Below, piece by piece: positions 35,213 through 43,806 of a DNA stretch of 46,059 bases (position 1 is the first letter of the stretch; each line of letters starts with the position of its first letter). The notes beneath the pieces are model-generated. The model made no database searches, had not been told where the DNA came from, and saw only the letters and a program-made list of their open reading frames with translations. The DNA comes from Nitrospirota bacterium. Lineage in GTDB: Bacteria > Nitrospirota > UBA9217. The stretch spans positions 1-46,059 of the forward strand of contig DATIZR010000080.1 in the NCBI GenBank assembly GCA_035516965.1. The letters run 5' to 3'. The translations under genes and the position numbers were made by a program.

Positions 35213-36583
35213 TCAACCCACGACGTTGTATTCACGGACACGGAACTTCGCACCCAGCCCCTCCGCGATCGCCCTGCAGGCCTCGACGTCCACCCCGGGA
35301 GCCGACACGACCGTGGCCGTCACATCGGGGATGTACTTCCGGGCTTCGCGGATGAAGTCCTTGACTGCTTCATAGGTTTCGATGCCGAACTGAGGCTGGC
35401 TTATCCTGCTGTACAGCTCGGCGTTCTGGGCGTTCAGGCTGATGCTCACGGCGTCGACAAGGCCGGCCAGCTCCGGAAGGACGTTTCTCCTGTGAATGAG
35501 GTTGGCGTGGCCGTTCGTATCGATCCGCACGCGTCCGCCGCGCCGTTTTACCTCGGCAGCCACGGCCTTCACGACGTCGAGCCGGAGAAGCGGCTCCCCG
35601 TATCCGCAGAACACGATCTCGGCGTAGCGCACAGGATCGCCGATCTCCCTGACCAGGTCTTCCACGGCCGGTTCGTCGCGCAGCCGGAGATTGTGCCCCT
35701 TCACGAAATCGGTATGATAGCGCACACAGAACGTGCAGGCCGCGGTGCAGCGGTTCGTGATATTGAGATAGAGCGAGTTCCGGATGGGGTACGTGATCCT
35801 GCCGCGCTCGGGCATCGCTCCGATGCCGAAGAGCTGCATTGCGTTGAAGCTCGTGATCCGGGCGACATCGTCGAAGGTGAGGCCCTTGATCCGTGCGATC
35901 TCCTCGGCGGTATGGCGGACAAAGGCCGGCTCGTTCCGCCTGCCGCGCACGGGCTGGGGCGCCAGGTACGGCGAGTCCGTCTCGATCAGCAGGTGCTCGA
36001 TCGGGACCTGCCGCACGACCTCCCGCAGCGCTTCGGCCTTCGGGAACGTGACCGGCCCGGCGATGGAGATCGCAAACCCCATCTCGATCACCCTCTTCGC
36101 CATGGCGGCGTCTCCCGAGAAGCAGTGCATGACGCCGCCGAGGTCCGGCGACCATTCCTCGGAAAGGATCTGAAGCGCGTCCTCGTGGGCCTCGCGGTCA
36201 TGGATGATCACGGGCAGGTCGAGTTCGCGCGCCTCACGCAGCATGTCCCGGAATTTCCGCTTCTGGTCGGAGCGCGGCGAGTGTTCGTAGTGGTAGTCGA
36301 GCCCGATCTCTCCGTAGGCGACGACCTTCTTGTGCTGGGCGAAGTGCCGGATGATCTCGTAGGCGGGGTGCAGGATGTCCTTGACTTCGTGGGGATGGAT
36401 GCCGATGGCCGCGTAGATGAAGTCGTACTTGTCCGCGAGCAGGACCGCGTCCCGGCTGGACTCCACGGTCGTGCCGACGGTGACGATGTATTCCACGCCC
36501 GTTTCACGCGCGCGTTTGATCACGTCCTCACGATCGTCGTTGAACTCGCGCATTTCGAGGTGCGCGTGGGTGTCGATGAGCAT
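35213..36583 (-). CDS. TatD-family metallohydrolase fused to a TatD-associated radical SAM domain
   Basis: 456 residues. Residues 1-260 are TatD: MLIDTHAHLEMREF, AAIGIHPHEVKDI, YGEIGLDYHYEHSP, VIIHDREAHEDAL, GGVMHCFSGDAAMA and LLIETDSPYLAPQPVRGRRN, with all metal ligands. After FNAMQLFGIG a short link leads to a radical SAM domain (about 270-456): NSLYLNITNRCTAACTFCVR with the CX3CX2C cluster, IVFCGYGEPLLRLDVVKAVA and VDAVSISLNAQNAELY. In many bacteria the two domains are neighbouring separate genes; here there is no stop between them. TatD proteins are 3'-5' exonucleases; the radical SAM substrate is unknown. It follows metG, a common position for tatD. Confidence 0.92.
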   Translation of the reverse strand: MLIDTHAHLEMREFNDDREDVIKRARETGVEYIVTVGTTVESSRDAVLLADKYDFIYAAIGIHPHEVKDILHPAYEIIRHFAQHKKVVAYGEIGLDYHYEHSPRSDQKRKFRDMLREARELDLPVIIHDREAHEDALQILSEEWSPDLGGVMHCFSGDAAMAKRVIEMGFAISIAGPVTFPKAEALREVVRQVPIEHLLIETDSPYLAPQPVRGRRNEPAFVRHTAEEIARIKGLTFDDVARITSFNAMQLFGIGAMPERGRITYPIRNSLYLNITNRCTAACTFCVRYHTDFVKGHNLRLRDEPAVEDLVREIGDPVRYAEIVFCGYGEPLLRLDVVKAVAAEVKRRGGRVRIDTNGHANLIHRRNVLPELAGLVDAVSISLNAQNAELYSRISQPQFGIETYEAVKDFIREARKYIPDVTATVVSAPGVDVEACRAIAEGLGAKFRVREYNVVG

Positions 36584-36672
36584 GGCTTGAACCTTCGTCA
36601 GAAGTAAGGCGTGTGGAGTGAGATGGTGCCGGGTGTTTCCCTTGCCCCTTGCGCCTGACGCCTCACGGATTT

Positions 36673-38667
36673 TTATTTTACTCGTGACCCCGGCTTTGTT
36701 TCCCGGTCGAAGGTGGCCACGGCGAGCAGGTCGCCGCTGCTCGCGGCCAGCAGCATGCCCTGGGACTCGATGCCCATGAGCTTGGCGGGTTTCAAGTTCG
36801 CGACGATCACGACGGACTTTCCCAGCAACTCTTCCGGAGCATAGCTCTTGCCGATGCCGGCAACGACCTGGCGTGTTTCCGTGCCGATATCGACCCTGAG
36901 CCTCACGAGCTTCTCCGACTTTTCGACCCTCTCGGCCGAGACGATCCTGCCGACGCGCAGGTCGGCTTTCATGAAGTCCTCGATCCCGATCAAATCCGGT
37001 CTTGGCGGCGTCGGCTGCGGCGCTGCTGATCCTGTGTCCATTCTTTTCTTCCCTTCTTGCTTCCTGTCATCGTCAATTCGTGCTGATCTGCGGTCATTCT
37101 GTTTTTCCGTTTCGATCCGCGGGAAAAGCTGCGCGCCGGGCCGGACCGGTATGCCGGCCGCCAGTTTCCCCCATTGGCATTCATCGGCCATGCGGCAAGC
37201 GGCCAGCCGCCCATCGAGTCCGAGTGCGTCCCACACCTTCTGGGACGTCGACGGCATGACCGGATAGAGGTAGAGGGCGATCAGCCGGAGCGACTCGGAA
37301 AGATTGTAGAGAACGGTCCCCAGACGGTCCAGATCCCTGTTCTTTGCCAGGGTCCAGGGCGCGTTTTCCTCCACGTAGCGGTTCGCGCGGCTGACGAGCG
37401 CCCAGGCGTCCTGCAGGTACTTCATGAAGGCGAGCGCGCCAAGGTCTTCGGCGATCCTTGCCGGGATCGCGGCGGCGCTGTCGCGCAGCTCCCCGTCAAG
37501 AGGCTGACCGGTTCCCGCGTTCGGGATCCTCCCGTCGAAGTATTTGCCGATCATGGTCAGAACGCGGGAAAGCAGGTTCCCCAGGTCGTTCGCGAGCTCC
37601 GTGTTGAAGCGCGTGACAAAGGTCGCCATCGAGAAGTCACCGTCCAGCCCGAAGGGCACCTCGCGCAGCACGAAGTACCGGAAGGCGTCGGCGCCGTAGG
37701 CATCCACGACCCGGTTCGGGTCGATGACATTTCCGAGCGACTTCGACATCTTTTTGCCGTCCTGGGTCCACCACCCGTGGGCGAAAATGCTGCCCGGAAG
37801 CCGCAGCCCGAGCGCCATGAGCATCGTGGACCAGTAGACGCTGTGCGTGGTCAGGATGTCCTTGCCGACGAGATGGTGCTCCGCGGGCCACCAGAAGGCC
37901 TCTCGCTTCGCAGGATCGGCGGAGCCTTCAGCAGGCGGGCTCAGGTAGCGCGTGGCCGAAAAGTAGTTCACCAGCGCGTCGAACCAGACATAGGTCACGA
38001 AATCGCGGTCAAAGGGCAGCTCGATGCCCCAGGACAGCCTCGCCTTGGGGCGGGAGATGCACAGGTCTCCGAGCGTCTGCGACTTCAGAAACCCGAGCAC
38101 CTCGTTCCGCCTGCTCTCGGGCCGGATATAGCTCGGGTTGGACTCGATATGGGCGATCAGACGTCCCTGATACCTGCTCATGAGGAAGAAATAGTTGTCC
38201 TCCGAGATCCGCTCCACGGGCCTGCCGCAATCGGGACACCTGCCTTCCACGATCTCCTTTTCGGTCCAGAACCGCTCGTCGGGCGTGCAGTACCAGCCCT
38301 CGTAGGTCCTCCGCTCGATCTCGCCCTTGTCATAGAGCTTCTGCAGCAGCTCCTGCACAACCGCGATGTGCTCCGGGTCGGTTGTGCGGATGAAGGCGTC
38401 GTTCGTGATCTCCAGCTTCTGCCAGAGGCGCCGGAAGTTCACCGTCATGCTGTCCGTATGGGCCTTCGGCGTCAGCCCCCGTTCTATAGCCGCTTTCTCC
38501 ACCTTCTGGCCGTGCTCATCGGTCCCCGTCAGGAAGAAGACCGGCTCCCCGAGCAGACGGTGATACCGCGCGAGGGTGTCGGCGGCGATCGTCGTGTAGG
38601 CGTGGCCGATGTGCGGCACGTCATTGACGTAGTAGATGGGCGTCGTGATGTAGAATTTTTTCGACAT
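36673..38667 (-). CDS. metG: Methionyl-tRNA synthetase with C-terminal tRNA-binding domain
   Basis: A 664-residue class I synthetase. HIGH motif in VPHIGHAYTTIAADT, the CP insertion with one CxxC zinc knuckle (CPDCGRPVE), KMSKS in DGKKMSKSLGNVIDP, and the anticodon helix bundle with W in VIPARIAEDLGALAF...NRYVEENAPWTLAK. After a polar linker of about 40 residues comes the EMAP/Trbp111-like domain (IGIEDFMKADLRVGRIVSAE, GMLLAASSGDLLAVATFDRE) that grips tRNA and dimerises. The start at 38667 (MSKKFYITTPIYYVND) matches the family; the frame to 38721 adds unrelated residues. Part of the conserved tmk-holB-ricT-metG-tatD order. Confidence 0.97.
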   Translation of the reverse strand: MSKKFYITTPIYYVNDVPHIGHAYTTIAADTLARYHRLLGEPVFFLTGTDEHGQKVEKAAIERGLTPKAHTDSMTVNFRRLWQKLEITNDAFIRTTDPEHIAVVQELLQKLYDKGEIERRTYEGWYCTPDERFWTEKEIVEGRCPDCGRPVERISEDNYFFLMSRYQGRLIAHIESNPSYIRPESRRNEVLGFLKSQTLGDLCISRPKARLSWGIELPFDRDFVTYVWFDALVNYFSATRYLSPPAEGSADPAKREAFWWPAEHHLVGKDILTTHSVYWSTMLMALGLRLPGSIFAHGWWTQDGKKMSKSLGNVIDPNRVVDAYGADAFRYFVLREVPFGLDGDFSMATFVTRFNTELANDLGNLLSRVLTMIGKYFDGRIPNAGTGQPLDGELRDSAAAIPARIAEDLGALAFMKYLQDAWALVSRANRYVEENAPWTLAKNRDLDRLGTVLYNLSESLRLIALYLYPVMPSTSQKVWDALGLDGRLAACRMADECQWGKLAAGIPVRPGAQLFPRIETEKQNDRRSARIDDDRKQEGKKRMDTGSAAPQPTPPRPDLIGIEDFMKADLRVGRIVSAERVEKSEKLVRLRVDIGTETRQVVAGIGKSYAPEELLGKSVVIVANLKPAKLMGIESQGMLLAASSGDLLAVATFDRETKPGSRVK

Positions 38668-38781
38668 GTGATCGTATCTTGAAAACACATCACCACGAAG
38701 ATGGCTCGCTTCGTGGTTCATGGTTTACGTCGGCCTTCGCTGTTCAACCTTCACTGTTCACTATGCAATTGTCATTCGCTC

Positions 38782-40053
38782 TCAGGAACCGACTGGCCCC
38801 TGAGGCGGCCTGTTGTCTCCCGGCCCCTGTTTCTTATTCTTTTTGCGCCAGAACCTGCGCCTTTTTCTCTTGCCTGACTTCTCGCCTTCCTGTTGGAGCT
38901 GTTCAGTCTTCTGGTCCTGCTGCTGTTGTGGCTGCGGCTGCTGTTGCTGTCTCTGCTGTTTCTGCTGCTGTTTCTGCTGCCGTTCCTGTTTCGGCTGCTG
39001 TTGCCGCTGTCGCGCCTGATCGCCCTGGCCTGCCTGGGCTTTCTTTTCCTTTTCCTGGTACTTCTTCTTCTCGGGCCGGCCCCCGGCCTTCTGGCCCCCT
39101 TCCCGCTGCGCTTCTCTCCGCTGCTCCTGAGGCCGGCGCTCTTCCTGCCGTTTCTTCTCCTCGGCGGTCCGCTGGGCCGCAGCCTCCGTTCGCTCCTCGG
39201 CAAGGCGGCGGTCCTCTTCCTCCTTTTTGTCCTTCAGGGCCGACTGGCGCAGGTCCGCCGCGTCCTTCTTGATCGCTTCGTACATCTCGTATTCGTAGGA
39301 AAGACAGCACAGCAGCCTGCCGCAGACCCCCGAGATCTTGGCCGGGTTCAGCACCATCTCCTGCTTCTTGGCCATCCTGATGGAGACGGGCTCGAAGTTT
39401 TTCAGAAACGAGGAGCAGCAAAGCTCCCGCCCGCAGGGGCCGAACCCGCCTATCATGCGCGCCACATCGCGGACGCCGATCTGGCGCATCTCGATCCTGC
39501 TCTTGAGCTTGTAGGCCAGGTCTTTCACCAGTTCGCGGAAATCGACCCGGTTTTCCGAGACGAAATAGAAGGTGGCCCGGGAGGCGTCGAAGGAATACTC
39601 GACGCGGATCAGCTTCATCGGGAGCTCCCGTTCCGCGATCATGTCCTGGGCCATGGTGAAGGCCTCGGCCTCCCGCTCGCGGTTCTTCTGCTCCCGGGCT
39701 ATGTCGGCTTCCGTTGCCTTGCGAAGCACCTTACGCGTTGCCTTGCCGTCCGGCGCCTTGGAAGATGCAATGGCGGCGTCCTCTTCCCCATCAATCTCGA
39801 TCTCGATCCCCTCGGGAATCTCCATCTTGAACACGGAGGCCGGCGCTGAGGCGGCCGGCTCAGGGGAAGCGGGGGCCTCCGTTCTCCTGATGCGCACGAC
39901 CGAGGCAATCCCCGGTCCCCGCTCGGAGTCGACAATGACCCGGTCACCCACGGCTACGGCAACGTCGGTCGCGTCGAAGTCGTACACTTTCCAGTTCTCC
40001 CGGAAACGGACCCCGGCAATTCGTATCGTCTTATCTTCAGTCTTTTCGGTCAT
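38782..40053 (-). CDS. ricT: RicT/PSP1-family protein with long Gln/Lys/Arg-rich tail
   Basis: 423 residues. The PSP1/RicT (YaaT) core covers about 1-260: VRFRENWKVYDFDATDVAVA, KVLRKATEADIAREQKNR, and the iron-sulfur cysteines in GFGPCGRELCCSSFL and SGVCGRLLCCLSYE. In Bacillus, RicT joins RicA and RicF in a complex that affects RNase Y activity and phosphorelays; in Gram-negatives the role is unclear. Two features stand out: an insert of about 40 residues near 60-100 (EAPASPEPAASAPAS...EIEIDGEED), and a low-complexity tail of about 155 residues rich in Gln, Glu, Lys and Arg, ending in a basic patch (GKRKRRRFWRKKNKKQG), probably disordered and possibly RNA-binding. The gene sits between holB and metG, as usual. 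Confidence 0.92.
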   Translation of the reverse strand: MTEKTEDKTIRIAGVRFRENWKVYDFDATDVAVAVGDRVIVDSERGPGIASVVRIRRTEAPASPEPAASAPASVFKMEIPEGIEIEIDGEEDAAIASSKAPDGKATRKVLRKATEADIAREQKNREREAEAFTMAQDMIAERELPMKLIRVEYSFDASRATFYFVSENRVDFRELVKDLAYKLKSRIEMRQIGVRDVARMIGGFGPCGRELCCSSFLKNFEPVSIRMAKKQEMVLNPAKISGVCGRLLCCLSYEYEMYEAIKKDAADLRQSALKDKKEEEDRRLAEERTEAAAQRTAEEKKRQEERRPQEQRREAQREGGQKAGGRPEKKKYQEKEKKAQAGQGDQARQRQQQPKQERQQKQQQKQQRQQQQPQPQQQQDQKTEQLQQEGEKSGKRKRRRFWRKKNKKQGPGDNRPPQGPVGS

Positions 40054-40113
40054 TGATCAGAGGTCAGCCTTTTTTTCCCGAGTACTCGCTACCGCTGTTC
40101 GCGACGACGGTCA

Positions 40114-41088
40114 TCACCGGCCCAGCTTCATGAAGAGGTTCTCAACGACGAGCTGCGCGCTCACCCGGCGATCGAGCAGGACGCGGCTTCCCGTCAAGAG
40201 GTCCATGTCCAGGAACATCCGCTGCAGCGGGAACTGTTCCGCCCTTTGTTCGTAAAGTATCTTTCCCCGGACATTCACGAGAAGCCTTTCGTCGCCCGTT
40301 TCGCGCAGCACCAGGGCGTCCCGGAGCTGCTCGATCCCCATGTCGATCATCCGTTCGAGCCCCTCCCGGTCCTTGGCAAGCGTTTCGGCCCGGGACAACA
40401 GCTCGACAGGACTCGTCTGAGCCAGGCCGGTCCACAACAGGGCCGCTTCCTCCCGGGCTGCCTTCTCCTGCTCCAGGTCCATCTCCAGCCCGCGCCCCAT
40501 GCTGCCCTGTGCAAGCGCCGCGAGGAGCCAGGCATCCTCTTCGGAGAGCCCGCGCCGTTCGATCAGGGCATGGGCCAGCGTCTGCCGGGAAAGAGGCAGG
40601 AAACGGATCTCCTGGCACCGCGAGCGGATCGTCGGGAGCAGGCCCTGCGGCATCGACGTGACGAGGATGATCAGCGCATCTCCCGGCGGCTCCTCGAGCG
40701 TCTTGAGGAAGGCGTTGGCCGACGCGGCGTTCATCTCCTCGGCGCCGTCGATGATCAGTATTTTTTTCTCGCCTTCGAAAGGCTTGAGCGCAAGGTCCGA
40801 CTGCAGTTCGCGGATGCGGTCGATCTTGATCTCCTCGCCTCCCGACTCCACCAGGTGAACGTCAGGATGTCCGCCGGACGCGATCTTGCGGCACGAAGGG
40901 CACTCCCCGCAACCGGTTCGGGGACCCGCCTTCCGGCAGTTCACAGCCGCCGCCAGTGCGAAGGCCGCCAGCTTCTTGCCGATGCCCGCCTGACCGGAAA
41001 AGATATAGGCGTGGGCAAGCGTATTGTTCGCCAGGGCCCGCGTGAGGATGTTTATCGGCCGCTCATGGCCGATGATCGTCGCAAACAT
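40114..41088 (-). CDS. holB: DNA polymerase III delta-prime subunit
   Basis: About 324 residues, a clamp-loader AAA+ subunit. N-terminal FATIIGHERPINILTRALAN, a P-loop-like AYIFSGQAGIGKKLAAFAL, the zinc module TGCGECPSCRKIASGGHPD, the Walker B-like ILIIDGAEEMNAASANAFLK and the SRC motif in IRSRCQEIRFLPL. Delta-prime is an ATPase-inactive stator in the clamp loader that opens the beta ring at the replication fork. No clear ribosome site; the ATG at 41088 matches the conserved start, with others at 41091 and 41106. It lies 99 bases after tmk and 60 before ricT. Confidence 0.93.
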   Translation of the reverse strand: MFATIIGHERPINILTRALANNTLAHAYIFSGQAGIGKKLAAFALAAAVNCRKAGPRTGCGECPSCRKIASGGHPDVHLVESGGEEIKIDRIRELQSDLALKPFEGEKKILIIDGAEEMNAASANAFLKTLEEPPGDALIILVTSMPQGLLPTIRSRCQEIRFLPLSRQTLAHALIERRGLSEEDAWLLAALAQGSMGRGLEMDLEQEKAAREEAALLWTGLAQTSPVELLSRAETLAKDREGLERMIDMGIEQLRDALVLRETGDERLLVNVRGKILYEQRAEQFPLQRMFLDMDLLTGSRVLLDRRVSAQLVVENLFMKLGR

Positions 41089-41187
41089 CATAATGGGTTC
41101 ATGCAAAGGGGAAATCGCAACTTTTACGTTGAACTACGATATTTCGCACTTTGCTCTCTTCAATTTCCAGACACCACGGCGTGGAAG

Positions 41188-41838
41188 CTACACGCTTCGA
41201 AGGCGCAACGCATCGTCCGCGATCTTCCGCACCTTGTTCTGGATCTCATCAGGCGTCTGTGATGCGTCGATCAGGCGAAAACGGCCAGGCTCCTGTTTTG
41301 CCCGGGTGAGGTACCCCTGCCGGACGCGCTCATGAAACGCGATGGCCTCATTTTCGAACCGCGCCTCCGACTCGAGCCCGCGGCTGCTGTTACGCCCCCG
41401 AGCCCGTGAGAGTCCAGCGACCGGGTCGATGTCGAGCAGGATCGTGAGATCAGGCGTTACGCCTTCCGACACGATGCGGTCGAGCCCCTGGATCAATTCC
41501 GGGTCCAGTCCCCGGCCGTACCCCTGATAGGCGAGCGTCGCATCGGAGAACCGGTCGCACAGGACCGTCTTCCCAGCCTCCAGTTCCGGCCTGATCAGTT
41601 CCTCCAGATGTTGCGCACGCGCCGCCGCATAGAGCAGCAGCTCCGCCCGCGGCACAAGCATGGTATTGGACGGATCAAGCAGGATCCTTCTCACCTGATC
41701 GCCGATTGCCGTTCCGCCCGGCTCCCGGGTGAGCGTCACGGACCTTTTGTGCGCGGTAAGATAGTTTGCGAGCAGGACGATCTGGGTGGACTTTCCGGAG
41801 CCCTCGATCCCCTCGAAGGTGATGAATATGCCCTTCAT
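41188..41838 (-). CDS. tmk: Thymidylate kinase
   Basis: A 216-residue dTMP kinase. P-loop in FITFEGIEGSGKSTQIVLLA, the DRx motif in LCDRFSDATLAYQGYGRGLD, TREPGGTAIGD and the lid region LSRARGRNSSRGLESEARFE. It phosphorylates dTMP to dTDP in the cytoplasm and is essential for DNA synthesis. Length is standard. Its ATG follows the stop of the upstream SMC-like gene with no gap (TAAATG), so translation is probably coupled. Confidence 0.97.
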   Translation of the reverse strand: MKGIFITFEGIEGSGKSTQIVLLANYLTAHKRSVTLTREPGGTAIGDQVRRILLDPSNTMLVPRAELLLYAAARAQHLEELIRPELEAGKTVLCDRFSDATLAYQGYGRGLDPELIQGLDRIVSEGVTPDLTILLDIDPVAGLSRARGRNSSRGLESEARFENEAIAFHERVRQGYLTRAKQEPGRFRLIDASQTPDEIQNKVRKIADDALRLRSV

Positions 41839-43731
41839 TTATTTGAGTTCCGCGGTCGCGTCACCTGCGGCCTTGAGGGCGGGGTTCGAGGTAAGGAGAA
41901 TCACCTGGGTCCTTGCGCCGAGGCTGCGCAGGATCTGGCATGCCGCCTGTTGGCGCTCCGGGTCGAGGCACGAAAGCGGATCATCAAGGATCAGTGGCAG
42001 CCGCCGCTTTCCGGCTAGCGCTTCAACGAGCCCGGTTCTGAAACAGAAGTACACAAGGTCTCTCGTTCCATGGCTCAGTTCCGAAACGGTGATCAGCGAA
42101 TCGTCCTTGGCGTGGATGACGGGACCCCCCTCCTGTCCCAGGTCGATCCGAATATATCTGCCCGCCGTTATCGAGGACAGGTTCCGCTGGGCGGCTGCCG
42201 CAACGGCGGGAATCAGGGTCTCCATCTCGAGCCCTCCGATCCGGCACGCGGCCTCCAACTCCGCGAGGAAACCGTTTCCCTGCACGGCCTGCGCCGGCGC
42301 GGCAAAACCGAAGTCCCCGGGAAGCTCCATGCCGGCCGCCTGACCTCCCCCGCCTCCGGACAATTCCGCTTCCAAGCGCTCGATGTCCTGGCGCAGGCTG
42401 TAAGCATCAATGGCGTACTGGGCCAGAGCGACCGCCGCCTGTTCAAGATCGCCCGCCTCCTGCTGCTGCCGCGCGTATTCCGCTTCGAGTTTCTCTCGCT
42501 CCTCTTCGCCGAACATCTGCCGCCGTTCAGCGTCGATTTCCTCGCGAAGCGTGTGAAAATAGCGGTAATTGTCTGCCTTTTCCTTCAGCTCGGCCGCGGT
42601 CGACGATCCCGTAGCCTTCATGCAGGCCCCGATCTGCGCTCCCCCCTGCTCAAAGCTCTTTTCAAGATCACGGAGCTCGGCCTGTAACGCCTCGACCTCC
42701 TTCACCAGCGTTTTCCGCTCGGCGGTCTGCCGGGAGCCCTTGTACCAGGCGACGGCGATTAGCGCCAGCGCAACAAGCACGCCGAGCGGGAAATAGTGCT
42801 TCTGCTCAGCGGTAAGGATGAACAGTCCGGCAACCACCGACAGGATGGCAAGCACGGCGCCCAGGAGGAAAAGCTTGTCCTTCACCAGGCTCATCTGCGG
42901 CATTGATGCGAGCTGCAGCTTCAGATCCTCGATGTCCTGGCTCAATTCGTCGGACTTGGCCATCTTCTGCCCCTGACGCTGTTCGTGTGCGTCAAGGAGT
43001 TCCATGAAGTCCCCGGGCAGTCCCTCACACCCCTTGAGTGCATCAAGATTCGCATCGATGTCGGCGGCGCGCCGGTCGATCTCGTCCAGCTTGTCAAGCC
43101 TCTTCTTGGTTTCCTCGATCTTCAGCTTTGCAGACTGAAACCGGTAGTCGGCGTCTGACGCTTCTTCCGACCTGCGGAGTGTTTCCCGCAGTTCGGCGAG
43201 CCGCGCTTCCTTCGCAGCGGCCCCCGAATCCCGCGCTGCAGCCGGATGGGAGGACGAGCGGCGCATGGCGGCAGGGAGGGCGGAAGCCTGCATGCTCCCC
43301 GCGTATTGGTCGCGCCGCAGCACGAACAGACGGCTGTATTCATCCTCAGAGATGCCGCCGGTCAGTCCAGCCATGAACCGGGTCGTGCTGTCCCAGTCCT
43401 TGTAGACCAGTGCGAAGTCCTTGGTGGCCGTGTTGTATTTGGAAAGGTTCACCGCGCGCTTGGAAAAATCCTCTATCACGCGGTAATATGCGCCGTCGTC
43501 GGCGTAGACCACCAGCGCGGCCCGTGACGCGTCGGGCGTGTACCGGGACACAAGGCCGTCGATGAGATCCGGGTGATTGCCCGGAAAGAGCAGGCGGAGC
43601 ACGGCATCGGCGGACGAGGTCTTGCCCGATTCATTGCGAGCGGCTACGAAATTGAAGCCGCTCTGGAACCGGAGACGGGCGAGTTCGCGGATCCCCCGCA
43701 CACCCTGCATCACGAGCTCGACAAGGAACAT
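41839..43731 (-). CDS. YhaN/SMC-like AAA ATPase with membrane hairpin inside the coiled coil
   Basis: 630 residues. Walker A is in FNFVAARNESGKTSSADAVL, and the signature and Walker B lie near the C-terminus (ITVSELSHGTRDLVYFCFRT, RLPLILDDPLSCLDPERQQA). Between them are long coiled coils (about 150-280 and 345-450) broken by two hydrophobic helices at about 287-333 (LFLLGAVLAILSVVAGLFIL and YFPLGVLVALALIAVAWY). This is the layout of YhaN-type ATPases, Rad50/SbcC relatives linked in Bacillus with the YhaM/YhaO nuclease proteins. The membrane hairpin would tether the arms to the inner membrane. The ATG at 43731 has GAGGAAAGGA upstream. No nuclease partner adjoins it. Confidence 0.85.
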   Translation of the reverse strand: MFLVELVMQGVRGIRELARLRFQSGFNFVAARNESGKTSSADAVLRLLFPGNHPDLIDGLVSRYTPDASRAALVVYADDGAYYRVIEDFSKRAVNLSKYNTATKDFALVYKDWDSTTRFMAGLTGGISEDEYSRLFVLRRDQYAGSMQASALPAAMRRSSSHPAAARDSGAAAKEARLAELRETLRRSEEASDADYRFQSAKLKIEETKKRLDKLDEIDRRAADIDANLDALKGCEGLPGDFMELLDAHEQRQGQKMAKSDELSQDIEDLKLQLASMPQMSLVKDKLFLLGAVLAILSVVAGLFILTAEQKHYFPLGVLVALALIAVAWYKGSRQTAERKTLVKEVEALQAELRDLEKSFEQGGAQIGACMKATGSSTAAELKEKADNYRYFHTLREEIDAERRQMFGEEEREKLEAEYARQQQEAGDLEQAAVALAQYAIDAYSLRQDIERLEAELSGGGGGQAAGMELPGDFGFAAPAQAVQGNGFLAELEAACRIGGLEMETLIPAVAAAAQRNLSSITAGRYIRIDLGQEGGPVIHAKDDSLITVSELSHGTRDLVYFCFRTGLVEALAGKRRLPLILDDPLSCLDPERQQAACQILRSLGARTQVILLTSNPALKAAGDATAELK

Positions 43732-43806
43732 ACGCGGTCCTTTCCTCAAACGATTCCATACTATAGCGCAAGTAGGAGAAAGTTGCAACTGCGAAAACCG
43801 GCCGCG

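Noticed and set aside
37174-38682. Long plus-strand open frame opposite metG
   Set aside because: Shadow of metG, with no recognisable domain.
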